DNA from: Penium margaritaceum
Taxonomy: Eukaryota > Streptophyta > Zygnematophyceae > Desmidiales > Peniaceae
NCBI GenBank assembly: GCA_023375785.1
Contig: SZWC01015212.1
Coordinates: forward strand, 36,663-66,024
DNA: 29,362 nt
Direction of reading: 5' to 3'
The stretch's first letter is position 1; each line of letters begins with the position of its first letter. The notes beneath the pieces are model-generated. The model had not been told where the DNA came from and did no database searches. It was given only the letters and a program-made list of their open reading frames with translations. Of the stretch, positions 9,044 through 19,306 are shown piece by piece. A program made the position numbers and the translations under genes.

Positions 9044-10309
9044 ATGTCTAACAGCCCCAGTGGGGAGGGATCCTCCTCCGTTGGGGAGACCCCTAGGGGG
9101 GGTACCCTCCCTTTTCCTGCAGCCGCTGCAATAGCTATAGTAGCAGTAGCAACAACAACAGTAGCAGCAACAGTAGTAGTAGCAGCAAGAGGAGTAGTAG
9201 CAAGAGCAGCAACAACAGTAGTAACCCATAGGCTTTGTCACCGGCACTCTTGACCCCTTGACTGTCATTTAGTAGTAGCTCGTCGCCTTGACGCAACAGC
9301 TTGGAGCATTGCAGCCATTGGCCTCACAGACTCCTACCAGTGCACCGCCGCTGTTCATTCCTCCTAGGCACGCCAACCCCTTTGTGTCTGCCATTACGCA
9401 TTACCTAGCACAACCAGAGACACAGCGCCAGCGGCAGATAGTGACCTCCGTCCTTGGCCCCACCCTGGCCGTTGGCTGCAGGTAAAAGGATTTTGAGACG
9501 CCGCTCCTGCCACTTCAAGCTGGCGAGCAGTTCTGGAGCTCAGCTTCCGTATCTGAGTGCAAGGTGAAGGCTTGTGGGCCTATTACACCCTTCTGTATGA
9601 CTTCACTTAGGCCAACCAGCTGTATGACGCTGGCCGCACTGTCTGCGCCCTTGTCCCCATCTCTCCTCCGGCTTCTCGACTAGCCTTAAAGCCCTTTCTC
9701 GGCGACTTCATGGCTGGCAGCACCCTAGACCCTACAGTCGTGTGGCACGTCCTCACCTGTCTCCATCGCCTGTCCAGGAAGGTCAAAACCAGTAGTCTGT
9801 TGCGGGATTTCAACTCCCTCCACATGGGGGAGACCGAGACAGTCACCGTTACTGGCAACGGGCTGAGGACATCCTCTGTGGCCTCGGCACCTTGATTCCA
9901 CCCCCTTTGGCCGTGCTCCTCACCATCAAATGCGGTGCCACCGACGCGTACACGAATATCTTTGTGCACTATTCCCAAGATATCCTCTCCACCATGGCAT
10001 CCCAGGACACCCTCATGCCCTCGGCATACAAGCTCTTCCTTCGGATTGAGGAAGCTCATCTGGAGTCCTGCCTCTAGCGCACATAGGCCCTTGCCTCCCC
10101 TACAGTCGCTTTAGTGGCCACCGCTTCCCCCGCAGCAGCTACCTCCACCAACTCCTTGTTGCCTAGGAAGAAGAAGAAATGGAGTTAGAAGGGCAAGAGT
10201 CAGCAGTAGCAGCAGGAGCAGCAGTCGACTAGGTCTTGCGGTGGTGGCTTGGTCTGCCACAATTGTGGTCAGCCAGGGCACGAGTGGTACACGTGCCCAC
10301 TACCGACGG
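9044..10309 (+). pseudogene. C1 gag (UBN2/copia type), with zinc knuckle
   Basis: Copia Gag, the capsid protein. A possible start is the ATG at 9044 in CCCACCATGTC (MSNSPSGEGSSSVGET), followed by a small triplet array that breaks the frame. The coding-like sequence continues in three frames: 9288-9485 (FVSAITHYLAQPETQRQRQ), 9580-9840 (LWAYYTLLYDFT, stop, ANQLYDAGRTVCALVPI ... MAGSTLDPTVVWHVL), and 9840-10077 (RYWQRAEDILCGLGTLIPPP ... AYKLFLRIEEAHLES). The knuckle CHNCGQPGHEWYTC (CX2CX4HX4C) is at 10255-10296. At least two frameshifts and several stops. Assignment rests on the W/Y-rich capsid pattern, the knuckle and the downstream protease. Confidence 0.75.
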
Positions 10310-10865
10310 ACAAGGCGCGTGTCATCACTACCATGCGTCCCCTGCGGGAGCGTCGTCTCGCCTCTGCCACCGTAGAAGCCGCTGCCCCTAACGCCTAGAC
10401 CCTGTCCAGCAGCTCCACTACTCCGACCGCCATACTGGTCTCGTAGACTCCAGCTCCACAACAGCATCACCGCAGCTGTCGGTGCCTCCATTCTTGTCCT
10501 CCTTCTATCCAGGCTCAGGCACTGTCACTCCGCACTCAGTCTACAGTCCTGGGCCGTCCATGCGTGAGGGTCAGCTCAAGCAGTTCATTGCACATCAGCT
10601 CAACCTGCCTCGCCCTCCCCCTCAAGGAAGTGCGAGCTGCGTCACCTCTTTCTCGTCCCCCTCACCCTGCTTGACTGAGATTGAGCTGAGGTCATGTCCT
10701 ACTTCTTTATCTGACTCACTGTCTTCCGTGATCTCCTCTGTCCCCCTTCGAGACGAACTCGCGTGGCTTGATGATTGGTAGTCTCGGTTCGCCCCCCGTT
10801 CTGCCGCGTCCGTGTCTCTTGCTTGCTGCCATGTGACTGTGAATGATCTGACGACTCTGGTCTAG

Positions 10866-11120
10866 GACCATACCGAGACCTGGATCATCGACTCCGGAGC
10901 CACGCATCACATGACTGCCTCTTGTGAGGCCTTTAGTATGCTAGGTCCTGTTGGGGATGTCTCTGCTGTACGGACTGGCTCCTGACAAGTGCTACCTGTC
11001 CAAAGCGTCGGCGTTGTTCGTTTCCGTGGTCCTGCGGGTGATGTCTCTGTGACGGATGTCCTCTTTGTTCCGGGTCTTGAGCTTAGCCTCTTGTTTGTTA
11101 CTACCCTTGACCGCATGAGT
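10866..11120 (+). pseudogene. C1 aspartic protease
   Basis: TWIIDSGATHHMTAS gives the DSG active site (10890-10898) in the usual copia setting, followed by the typical flap and strand region: VRFRGPAGDVSVTDVLFVPGLELSLLFV. A TGA at about 10984 interrupts the domain. The protease would cut the Gag-Pol polyprotein. The flanking gag-knuckle and integrase confirm the order. Confidence 0.8.
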
Positions 11121-11269
11121 ATGGATGTTTTGCACTATTATGGTATTTGCACTGTGTTATTACGTCCGTCTAGTCTTGTCGTTCTTCAGGCCCACGGTCG
11201 TGGCAACATGTGGCATGTCCCCCGCCTGTCCTCCTCTCCTTCCGTCCCCTCCCCTTCGGCTGCCACAGG

Positions 11270-12171
11270 CCATGTGTCACCAGTACGCTCTCTCCACGGT
11301 ACATCCGGCTCTTGCACCGGCGCCTTTGCCACATCCACTCTGCTGCCATTGATAGCATGCTCCACACCAAGCCGGCCAAGGGCCTTGACACAGACACTTT
11401 CCCTTGGCTGTACCCCACAGAGTGCATTGATTGCGCTCAGGGCAAGATGCACCGATCCACATACCCTCCTGTGCATTCGTCCCTCTCGACCTGGTCTATT
11501 CCGATGTCATGGGTCCCCTCCCTACCGAGCCCTTCAGCAAGCATGAGTGACATACCCTCACCTTTTCTGAGGACTACTCTCGCTACCGCTTGGTCTTTTG
11601 CCTTTGGCAGAAGAGCGATGTCTCCCGTACCATTTAGGACTAGCTTGTCCTTACGGAGCGTGAGTGTGGTCGATCTCTTCGCCGCTTTGGCTCCGATCGC
11701 CGTGGTGAGTACATGGACGAGACCACGACGTTTCTCGCTTCCCACGGTGTCCACCACGAGACTTCAGGTCCCTACACACCCGCTCAAAACGGCGTCTCCG
11801 TGCGGTGGAACCACACTATGGCCGACGCCGTCCGCACCATGCGGGTGAAGTCTGGTCTCTCTGATGGCTTCTCCTTTGAAACCATGGCTTACATAACATG
11901 GGTCTGGAACCGGATTTGCCATGGGCCTCTTCCCTGCAATTCCATGCCGTACCAGCACTGGTGTTGTCAGCACACTGACCTCTGCTCGGCTCGCGTCTGG
12001 GACTGTGTGGCCATTGTGTGGCTACCCGTCCCGCAGCAGGACAGCAAGCTTGCCCCTCGTGGTCGTCCTTGCACCTTTCTCGTCGTCTCTTCTGTGTCTA
12101 GGGCCTGACGCTTCTAGGATCCGTTCCGGCAGTGCATCGTTGAGTCCCACGATGCCCTCTTCTTTGAGGAG
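11270..12171 (+). pseudogene. C1 integrase (catalytic Glu lost)
   Basis: Integrase inserts the element cDNA. The N-terminal HHCC zinc domain shows LHRRLCHIHS near 11310 and CIDCAQGKMHR near 11420. The core follows in shifted frames: LVYSDVMGPLPTEPF (first Asp region, about 11490), EDYSRYRLVF (about 11570), then from 11713 SHGVHHETSGPYTPAQNG. After PAQNG the usual VAERxN is VSVRWN: codon 11800-11802 is GTG (Val) where Glu is expected, so the third catalytic residue is gone. The C-terminal copia motif follows (RVWDCVAIVWLPVPQQDSK). Frameshifts near 11490 and 11700 and TGA/TAG after 12100 make it inactive. Confidence 0.8.
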
Positions 12172-14582
12172 TTGTTTCCAAGCAATCTTGCTCTCTCCGG
12201 CTCGTTTGTATCCCTCCCTTTGTGTGGTGGAGTGGTGAGTTTGTCCTCCAACCTGCCGCTTCCGCATGACACATCACTTCACCCCTTTGAGCCGGTAGCC
12301 CAAATCGCGCACGCTGACCCATCCGAGCCAACCGCCCCAGTTGCGCCCGTTTGCCTTTCGGGGTCAGTAACCCCAGTTGCGCACGCTGGCCTCTCAAGGC
12401 CACCAGCCCCAGTCGCGCCTGCTGGCCCCTCCGGACCGGCAGTCCCAGTTGCACCCGCTGGCCCCTCCAGGCAAGCAGCCCCAGTCGCGCCTGTTGGTCC
12501 CTCCGGACTGGTAGTACCAGTCGCGCCCGCAGGCCCCTCTGGGCCACCAGTCCTACTCACGCCTACTGGCTCCTCGGGGCCGGCAGCCCATGTCGCGCCT
12601 GCTGGCTCCTCGAGGCTAGCATCCCCAGTCGCGTCCGCCGGCCCCTCCGAGCCGGCAGCTCCAGTCGCGCCTACTGGCCCCTCCGGGCCAGCAGCTCCAG
12701 TGGCGCTTGCTGGCCCCTCCGGACCAGCAGCCCCAGTAGAGTCTGCTCGTCCCTTCGTACCAGTAGCCTCGTCTGTCTGTGTTAGCCTGTTGGACTCTGT
12801 ACTATCTCCTACTCTACTGCGCTACACGAGTGGTGCTGGCGGCAGCCGTCGACCAAGGCCATTAGTGAGCGTGCAGATCGCCGCACTGCACCTTGTGGCG
12901 CCTCGGCCCCCTTTCGCTCCACGTGTCTCCTCCACTCCTACGGTCATGAGTGGGGACCCTGGCACCAAGGCTCTCGGCCTGACCACTTCGGCCATCATTA
13001 TAGACCTGCACCCAGGCTCCGCATTTGACTACGCCATGCTCCATCACGAGCATCGGCATGCCGTTATGGCTGCACTCGCGCGCATCCCACTTGGAGCTTG
13101 AGATGCACATGCTCTCTCAGTCCGCTCCATATCATGCCCAGAGGACCCAGCCACCCTACGCGAGGCTCGAGCCTCCCCTGAGGCCATACATTGGGATGTT
13201 GGCTGCGCCGACGAGCTTACTACTATCAGGGAGCACCACGTGTATGACCTCGTTGACCTCCCTCCAGGTCGGAAGGCCATGGGTGCCAAGTGGGTCTTCC
13301 GACGTAAATGGAAGTTAGACGGGTCCTTGGACAAGTACAAGGCCTGTCTCACAGCCAAGGGGTTTTCTCAGGTCCTCGTGGTTGATTACGACCAGATCTT
13401 TGTCCCTGTTGGTCGGTTTTCCACTAACGAGGCGCTCTTGAGCCTGGTTGCCCAACATGGTTGGGAGCTGCATCAGAAGGACGTGAGCAACACTTTCCTT
13501 CATGGCTCACTGGAGGGTGAGGTGCTCTACATGGTGCAACCCCGAAGCTTCAACGATGGCACTGGGAGGGTCTGGCGGCTATGAAAGGCCCTTTATGGCT
13601 TGAAGCATTCGCCTTGGTGCTGGAACCAGGAGATTAGCAGCACGCTCCTCTGCAGTGGCCTTTTGCACAGCACCGCTAACCCCGCACGGTTCGTGAGCCC
13701 ACGAGGTCAGACCTTCGGTGCTCTTCTGGTCGACATCGACGATCTCCTCATTGTGTTTTCAGGCACGGCTGCCATCCAGCGTGTCAAAGACTTGCTGGAC
13801 ACTGCCTACCAGATGAAGGATCTCAGGTCTGGCCGAGTCTTCCTGGGCATGTAGCTCGAGCATGATCGCTCCCAGGACATCCTGCACGTCCACCTGGCTA
13901 CCTATGTGCATGCCCTGTCCACTCGCTTTGCCAAGGACCTGCCCCTCGTGCCGAGCGCATCTTCACCCATGTCACCTCATGGACAGGTGAAGCTCAAGAG
14001 CCTTGACCCAGCCGTTGTGGGGGAGCCAGTTGACTTGACCACGTATCTGCGAATCATCGGGTCATTGATGTTCCTGGCGACGTCGACGCGTCCAGACATC
14101 GTGTTCGCCATCAATCTCCTGGCTCAGTTTTCTCAAGAGCCGTGTCACCTTCACTTTGAGGCCGCGATCCGAATACTACGCTATGTCGTTTTGACTCCTT
14201 GGCAAGGTCTCATGTTCCGTCGACAGCCGTCTGTTGTTGCGGTGGGCTACACCGACAATGACTAGGCCGGCAGTCTGGATGGTAAGAGTCAAACATGCTC
14301 GATATTTCTGATCGGCGGCACGGCTGTGTCCTAGCACTGTGGCAAGCAGGGGTGTATTGTGACAATGAGAGTGCCATGGCCATTGCTGACAATGTCGGCA
14401 TACATGACACACGCACAAAGCATATCAACGTTGAGTATCAGTATGTGTGTTTGTTATTACATGACGGTAGCATCAACATCGTGTGGGTTGAGACAACACG
14501 TCAGCTGGCTGAATTCTTGACCAAAGCGCTGAAGCGCGACTCGTTTAAGAAGGCTGTGAGTTCGGTCAATGTGCGTCCGTGA
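12172..14582 (+). pseudogene. C1 linker, reverse transcriptase and RNase H
   Basis: After the Pro-rich linker the same frame runs, through a TGA at 13099, into the copia RT: KAMGAKWVFRRKWKLDG, KACLTAKGFSQ, then HQKDVSNTFLHGSLEGEV (first Asp region), KALYGLKHSPWCW, and VDIDDLLIVF (the DD pair, about 13730). Stops lie at 13582 (TGA), 13852 (TAG, where FLGM-Q is usual) and 14263 (TAG, where W is usual after YTDND). RNase H keeps its first Asp (GYTDND) and last part (CDNESAMAIADN, TRTKHINVEY, LAEFLTKAL to 14582), but the central STEAEY segment is deleted near 14335. The copy cannot replicate. Confidence 0.88.
12295..12765 (+). repeat. 36-bp minisatellite coding GPSGPAAPVAPA repeats
   Basis: About 13 imperfect units of 36 bases in the linker between integrase and RT. 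In the polyprotein frame each unit reads roughly PVAPAGPSGPAA. The array keeps the frame throughout. The reverse strand gives a collagen-like Gly-X-Y reading, which is a by-product. Confidence 0.9.
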
Positions 14583-14681
14583 GTTGCACTCTTTGTTGTT
14601 GCCTGCTTCTCTGCATGCCTTGGGGGAGTCTGACTGTTGACCGTGTCTATGCCCGCCCATGTGCACTACGCCTGTGAGTCA

Positions 14682-14689
14682 TGGGGGAG
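14682..14689 (+). other. Polypurine tract of C1
   Basis: TGGGGGAG directly before the TGTTGG start of the 3' LTR, at the end of the short 3' untranslated region. This is the expected plus-strand primer position. Confidence 0.8.
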
Positions 14690-15542
14690 TGTTGGTTATT
14701 GCACATCCTCATTGTGCTCTGTTGTGTCCTTCCGGCTTGTGTACATCAGCGTGCACATAACTGACGACGAGACTCGATGCTGTTGGAATGTCGTGCGGTG
14801 GAGCCAACGCACGCTAAGGCCTACTCGTAGTTTGATGGATCCTCCTCTCTTCGGCGACGTGCTCAGCTCAATCGGTAGGCCTCCTTGGAAGTCGGGCCGC
14901 CGGTGGTCACTGCCACCGTAGATGCTGTCTGCATGCGTCAGGCACTGGATCTGACTGTACCATTGCGTCTGCAGCGTCATACTCTGCCTGGGGTCCATAT
15001 CTCATGTTGCGTGGCACTGTTTGGCATCACGGACCATCCTAGGCACTGCCTGGGTTCGGGCAGCCATAACTATCTGTTGCTATTTTTCTAGCTGTTTCTG
15101 ACCACACGACTGCGTTTGCAGTGTCGGTATTATGGTATGGTCCAGTGTTCAGGCAAGACGGATGACGCCCGGGTTTTGGGCTGTCAGCCGTCTGGTAGGG
15201 CTCACGATGAGAACCCTGCCTACCTGAAAATAGGTCTAGGTCTATTTTCTGATTGGCTGGTTAGCTGAGTAACAAGCTCTACAGAGCTGAGGGGGAGCTA
15301 GAACTTGGAGGCGTCTCCCATTGTTGCTTGTTCTTCATTCCTAATCAGTCACTTTTCAGTTTTCAGCTGCTTTCTGGCACTAACACTGGCGCGCGCGTTT
15401 CTGAGTAACAAACCCAGAGCTTCCAGACTTAGACTCTAGAGCAGCAGACTGAGGGGGCAACAGACTTAAGCAACGAGCGTGGAAGCCCACACGCTGCATC
15501 AACAACGCTGCTGTTCCAGCCTGCTGCCTAGCTTTTCCATTT
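14690..15542 (+). mobile_element. 3' LTR of C1, full length
   Basis: Starts TGTTGGTTATTG after the polypurine tract and ends near GCTTTTCCATTT; 853 bp. Its last ~513 bases align with 7251-7768. A stretch of U3 (14690-15029) has no counterpart in the window. Confidence 0.85.
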
Positions 15543-15758
15543 GTGTGGCACTAACACAAGACCAACACTCCCCCATGATCCATGGCCAAAACACACACGG
15601 ACATTCACAGGCACAACATCGATGTGACAAGAAGTACACAAGATTGTACACAAGAACTGGCACAATGGATCAACCAGGATCATCACGAGTACATAACAAC
15701 GTGACATGAACTACTGCCTTGAAGACATTAGTGCTAAGTGCCTTTGTGAGGAAGTAGG
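15421..15758. repeat. 338-bp duplicated segment, copy 1 (left of N)
   Basis: Runs from TTCCAGACTTAGACTCTAGA to TTTGTGAGGAAGTAGG and is nearly identical to 15760-16097. It includes the end of the C1 3' LTR and the 3' end of the minus-strand copia C2. Five base differences were noticed by eye. Confidence 0.95.
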
Positions 15759-15759
15759 N

Positions 15760-16097
15760 TTCCAGACTTAGACTCTAGAACAGCAGACTGAGGGGGCAAC
15801 AGACTTAAGCAACGAGCGTGGAAGCCCACACGCTGCATCAACAACGCTGCTGTTCCAGCCTGCTGCCTAGCTTTTCCATTTGTGTAGCACTAACACAAGA
15901 CCAACACTCCCCCATGATCCATGGCCAAAACACACACGGACATTCACGGGCACAACATTGATGTGACAAGAAGTACACAAGATTGTACACAAGAACTGGC
16001 ACAATGGATCAACCAGGAGCATCACGAGTACATAACAACGTGACATGAACTACTGCCTTGAAGACATTAGTGCTAAGTGCCTTTGTGAGGAAGTAGG
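15760..16097. repeat. 338-bp duplicated segment, copy 2 (right of N)
   Basis: Same length and content as copy 1 and separated from it by the single N at 15759. Continuous to the right with the RNase H of C2. The arrangement suggests an unmerged contig overlap rather than a biological tandem repeat. Confidence 0.95.
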
Positions 16098-17110
16098 CCC
16101 GTTGCTGTCGGGTGTCAGCCCAGACAATCTGAACATCGCCTAGAGCTACACACTCACATACAAAATGATACTCCACATTGATGTGCTTAGTGCGAGTGTG
16201 ATTCATGCTGCTGTGTTCAACAATAGCTATAGTGCTTTGTCGTAGCGCATAGTGATGGAGCAAATGGGAACACACAACTGTTGTAGTAGTCGACACATCC
16301 AAACACTCTCACAAGTGCCTACACCAAGAGCAACATACTCTACCTCACTCGAGCTGCGTGCCACACAACCCTTCTTGCCACTTTTCTAGGAGATTGATGT
16401 CCCTCCAACAAGAAAGACATAGCCAGTGTGACTTCAAGCATCAGTGTCATGCACCCAATTATTGTAAGTGTACCCGTCAACCACAAATGACGACTGTGCC
16501 CGGTAATAGAGCCCGACTCTGACAATAGAGAGCGTATACCTGACAACGCGCAATGCTGCCTCCATGTGCCATACCATCGGGCACTGAGAGAACTGAGGAA
16601 GGAAGCTTAAAGCAAACACAATGCCTGTTCTTGTACTAGTGGCCAGGTACATCAGAGACCCAATGAATTACGGGCAATGAGTCCCATCCACTTGCTCCCC
16701 CAGCTTTGACACGTTGAGTATCTTGAGCAAACTCTGCCCATTTGGCGTCATCAGTGTTGAAGCAGTGGACATAGACTCTAGCAGGGAGGCAAAGCCCTCC
16801 CCTAGGCTACTGACATACGTAGCTTGGTGAACATGGAGAACACAACGAGTACAATCACAGTCAAGATCCATGCCTAAAAAAGACACAAGCCGGACCCAAG
16901 GCTTTCATCTTGCATGTCGACTGCAAAAGGGACTCGACAGATGCCACCACATCTCGACTCGGTAACGAAATCAACAAGTCATCGACTTAGACAAGAATGG
17001 TGGAAAATTATGCATACCGCGGAGTGACAAACAGGGCAGGATCGACTATGCTAAGTCGGTACCCATCCTTTTCCAGAGTGGAGGCAATGTCCTGGTTCTT
17101 GTTCTATGTG
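15901..17110 (-). pseudogene. Copia element C2: RT and RNase H remnant with PPT and LTR start
   Basis: Minus-strand order: RT thumb/palm from about 17110 (STLEKDGYRLSIVDPALFV), active site with the Tyr of YVDD replaced by TAA at 16989-16987 followed by VDDLLISLPS, then SFLGMDLDCDC (frameshift near 16880), YLATSTRTGIVFALSFLPQF, and RNase H: GYTYNNWVHD (first Asp is Tyr, codon 16466-16464), SSSEVEYVAL (Glu kept), TRTKHINVEYHFV and YFLTKALS. The polypurine tract and LTR start (GGGGGAG/TGTTGG) lie at 15915-15901. Only ~20 bases of its LTR remain before C1 LTR sequence. The 5' part of the element is missing. Confidence 0.82.
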
Positions 17111-17643
17111 CATACACGGAGACTAATGGTGACGTCCTGACAGCTCTTCATACACACACAGATCCTTGAGGGGTACGAGGACCTCTCTATGGCTAGAGAC
17201 CAGCGAGTGTCAAGTCGGTGGCAAAACGGTGGAGAGAACAGGAGGAACAATGACAGCAGCGATGATCTCCAAGATAGACAAAATGAATTGCTCTTGCTGA
17301 CATGAGCTTTATGAAGTAGGAGAAATCCAAACAATTTACGTTGTCTCGTTGAGTGGTGGATTACATGAATTGTGGAAGCGCATGATGCCAAAGTCATTTG
17401 GACAGCGATGAAATGACATAGGAGAATATTAGATAAATCAGGGTCGACCCCGTAGGTGGGACTAGGCTGGCGAGATCGAGTGGAATTTGGTAGCCCGTCG
17501 CCTACCAATGGGGGGCCTCCTGATCATACAGGCTGTTCTCCTTCTCGCATTGTTCTTGGTCTTCAATGGTATTCGNCTTTCCTCTCCCTCTTCCACTGAC
17601 TAGTTAGTAGAGCATGTGTGGAGAGTAGTAGGTGAAGATCTTC
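17101..17643 (+). other. Unclassified LTR-like stretch with N at 17576
   Basis: No recognisable protein on either strand, although a 134-codon minus frame is open. It begins TGTTCTATG where C2 similarity stops and ends directly before a primer-binding site, so it may be an LTR of another element in plus orientation. No second copy is in the window. The 3' end (GATCTTC) is not a CA. Confidence 0.35.
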
Positions 17644-17656
17644 TGGTATCAGAGCC
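17644..17656 (+). other. Primer-binding site, initiator Met tRNA type
   Basis: TGGTATCAGAGCC, an exact match to the usual plant sequence. The element it served is not identified: downstream no gag is recognisable before the LTR of G1. Confidence 0.7.
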
Positions 17657-18270
17657 TATGGCGCCATTCCCTTGTCACTTTAGTGGGAGGAACGCGGCGA
17701 CGGCCGTTTCCCTTTTGGCTGCTGCTTTATGGATGGGTGAAACACCACCGCTATTTGAAGTTGAGATGTAGTAGCAGGCGGCCACGGCCGCTGCCAGATA
17801 TGCTACGGTTGTAGCATTTGTAGCCTTTACGGGGTCGGCTGCAACCTAAGCTCAGGCCGTAGCCGTTAGACTATGACCCATACGCAGGTTGCAGCCATTA
17901 GGCGATACTCCCTACACACATCGCAACCAGGGTGTTCCACCATCGCCAGTTCTAGCAGCAGTTGGGTTGCGGACTACCTTAGGCTACAATAGGTGTGATG
18001 CGATCTCCCCATAGACCACAGTGGGTGGGCTGTAACCTCCCTCCACGCTGTAGTCGCTAGACTGCCTCAACGACAACCCTGGAGAAGTGTTCTTGACAAC
18101 ACCAAGCAGCCACTGTCGGCCGTAGAAGTGGGGAGTTGACCCCACGTTCTGTGCGGCTAAAATGATTGTGATGAGGTGGCCCCTATTTTTCTGGCCTACG
18201 CGGGGTCTTGCCTTGGTTTCAGGGGCACTCGGGGCATTTTTCCGTTTTCCAGATATTGCGGGTAGAATTG
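17657..18270. other. Non-coding stretch after the PBS
   Basis: No gene seen. Contains scattered similar words (GTAGCCGTTAGAC, GCAGCCATTAGGC, GTAGTCGCTAGAC), perhaps an old diverged short repeat. Probably internal remnant of the element whose PBS is at 17644. Confidence 0.4.
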
Positions 18271-18954
18271 TGTTGGAGGTCCGGCTCGACCCTGACGACT
18301 CGTAGATGCGTGGATGCGAGGATGGGAGGATGCAAGGAGGCAAGGACGCGAGGAGCAAGCGAGAAAGTGCGAGCTCCACATGCCAAGGGCGTGTTTTGCT
18401 CGCACCTTCGCGTGGCGTTCCGAACACGCCATGCGAGGGTGGCTTTTCCTCCTCTCGGCGAGTAGCGTACCAGTTACGCTACCCACTCAGGGACTGCCTC
18501 GATGGCGGCCCTCCGACACCGGACGCAGTCAACCGCGATAGCAGTACTACCGGTGGCGTGTGCAACAACACAACCACACTCACTGTCGGGAAGCATACGC
18601 GGTGACGTGCGACGCACGTAGCGGCTTGCCGAGAGAGAGGACGGACCATCAATCTCGACGATCGACGGCCGAGCATTTCTTGCACTAGGCATTAGGTGCA
18701 AGTAGAGCACCAGGTTCAGGTACAAGCAGAGCACTGAGTTTAAGAGCAAGCATCTAGCTACAGCAAGCTAGGAAAGCAGTGGGCAAGGACTAGGACCAGC
18801 CAGCCGAACTGTATAAATACCCTGTACTCAGTCTAATCAACCTGTACTTCGGTCATTTCCAGTTATGGTGTCCAGACATCTCCAAGTCTATCTTTCCGCT
18901 GTGAATGTGCTCTCCACACACCAAGGCTAAATTTCTCGAGAGCACACACTCTCA
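18271..18954 (+). mobile_element. 5' LTR of G1
   Basis: Begins TGTTGGAGGTCC and ends ACTCTCA, four bases before the primer-binding site; about 684 bp. It carries a TATA box at 18812. The start is chosen from the TGTTGG word because the other LTR is not in the window, so it is provisional. Confidence 0.6.
18812..18818 (+). promoter_or_regulatory. TATA box in the G1 LTR
   Basis: TATAAAT within CTGTATAAATACCC, about 140 bases before the LTR end. The position suits an RNA polymerase II start in the LTR R region. Confidence 0.6.
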
Positions 18955-18958
18955 CGTA

Positions 18959-18972
18959 TGGTATCAGAGCCA
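18959..18972 (+). other. Primer-binding site of G1
   Basis: TGGTATCAGAGCCA, exact match to the initiator tRNA-Met type site, next to the LTR end. Confidence 0.85.
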
Positions 18973-19306
18973 GAGCCATGCGTTGGGCGGAAGCTGTGCT
19001 GCAGCTTGCCAAACTTGAAGGAGTGAAGGCACGGACTACGTCGGACAACGTTGAGGCTGATTAAGAGCGAGATTGCTGGACCAGACTTTGAAGCCATCAA
19101 ACGAGCCAACCTCTGGAAATGTTTTGTACATGTTTTGTACATCCAGAGTGTCCACACGACGGGAGACGATAGATGACTCCCACACACTTTGAAAACGTCA
19201 GATTTTCATCCCGGACTGCCAAATTTCTGCCAATTTTTTTGATTGCTGTCGAAACGCTACCAATTGTTTTCTAAGGATCTCCAACGGCCAAAAGGGATCA
19301 AGAGCC

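Larger units (their letters stand above)
7251..15542 (+). mobile_element. Ty1/copia LTR retrotransposon C1 (degenerate)
   Basis: Direct repeats 7251-7768 and about 15030-15542 are the LTRs. Internal order is PBS, leader, gag with knuckle, aspartic protease, integrase, RT, RNase H, polypurine tract. Integrase before RT defines the copia superfamily. The 5' LTR lacks the first ~340 bases of the 3' LTR. The many substitutions between LTRs, plus numerous stops and frameshifts, indicate an old, dead copy. Confidence 0.9.

Noticed and set aside
12279..12560. Minus-strand collagen-like Gly-X-Y protein
   Set aside because: Reverse reading of the 36-bp minisatellite inside the C1 polyprotein; the plus frame joins integrase and RT.
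12295..12765. CRISPR-like array of regular repeats
   Set aside because: Units are contiguous with no unique spacers and encode protein in a eukaryotic retroelement.
17104..17508. 134-codon minus-strand open frame
   Set aside because: No recognised motif; lies in LTR-like DNA before a primer-binding site.
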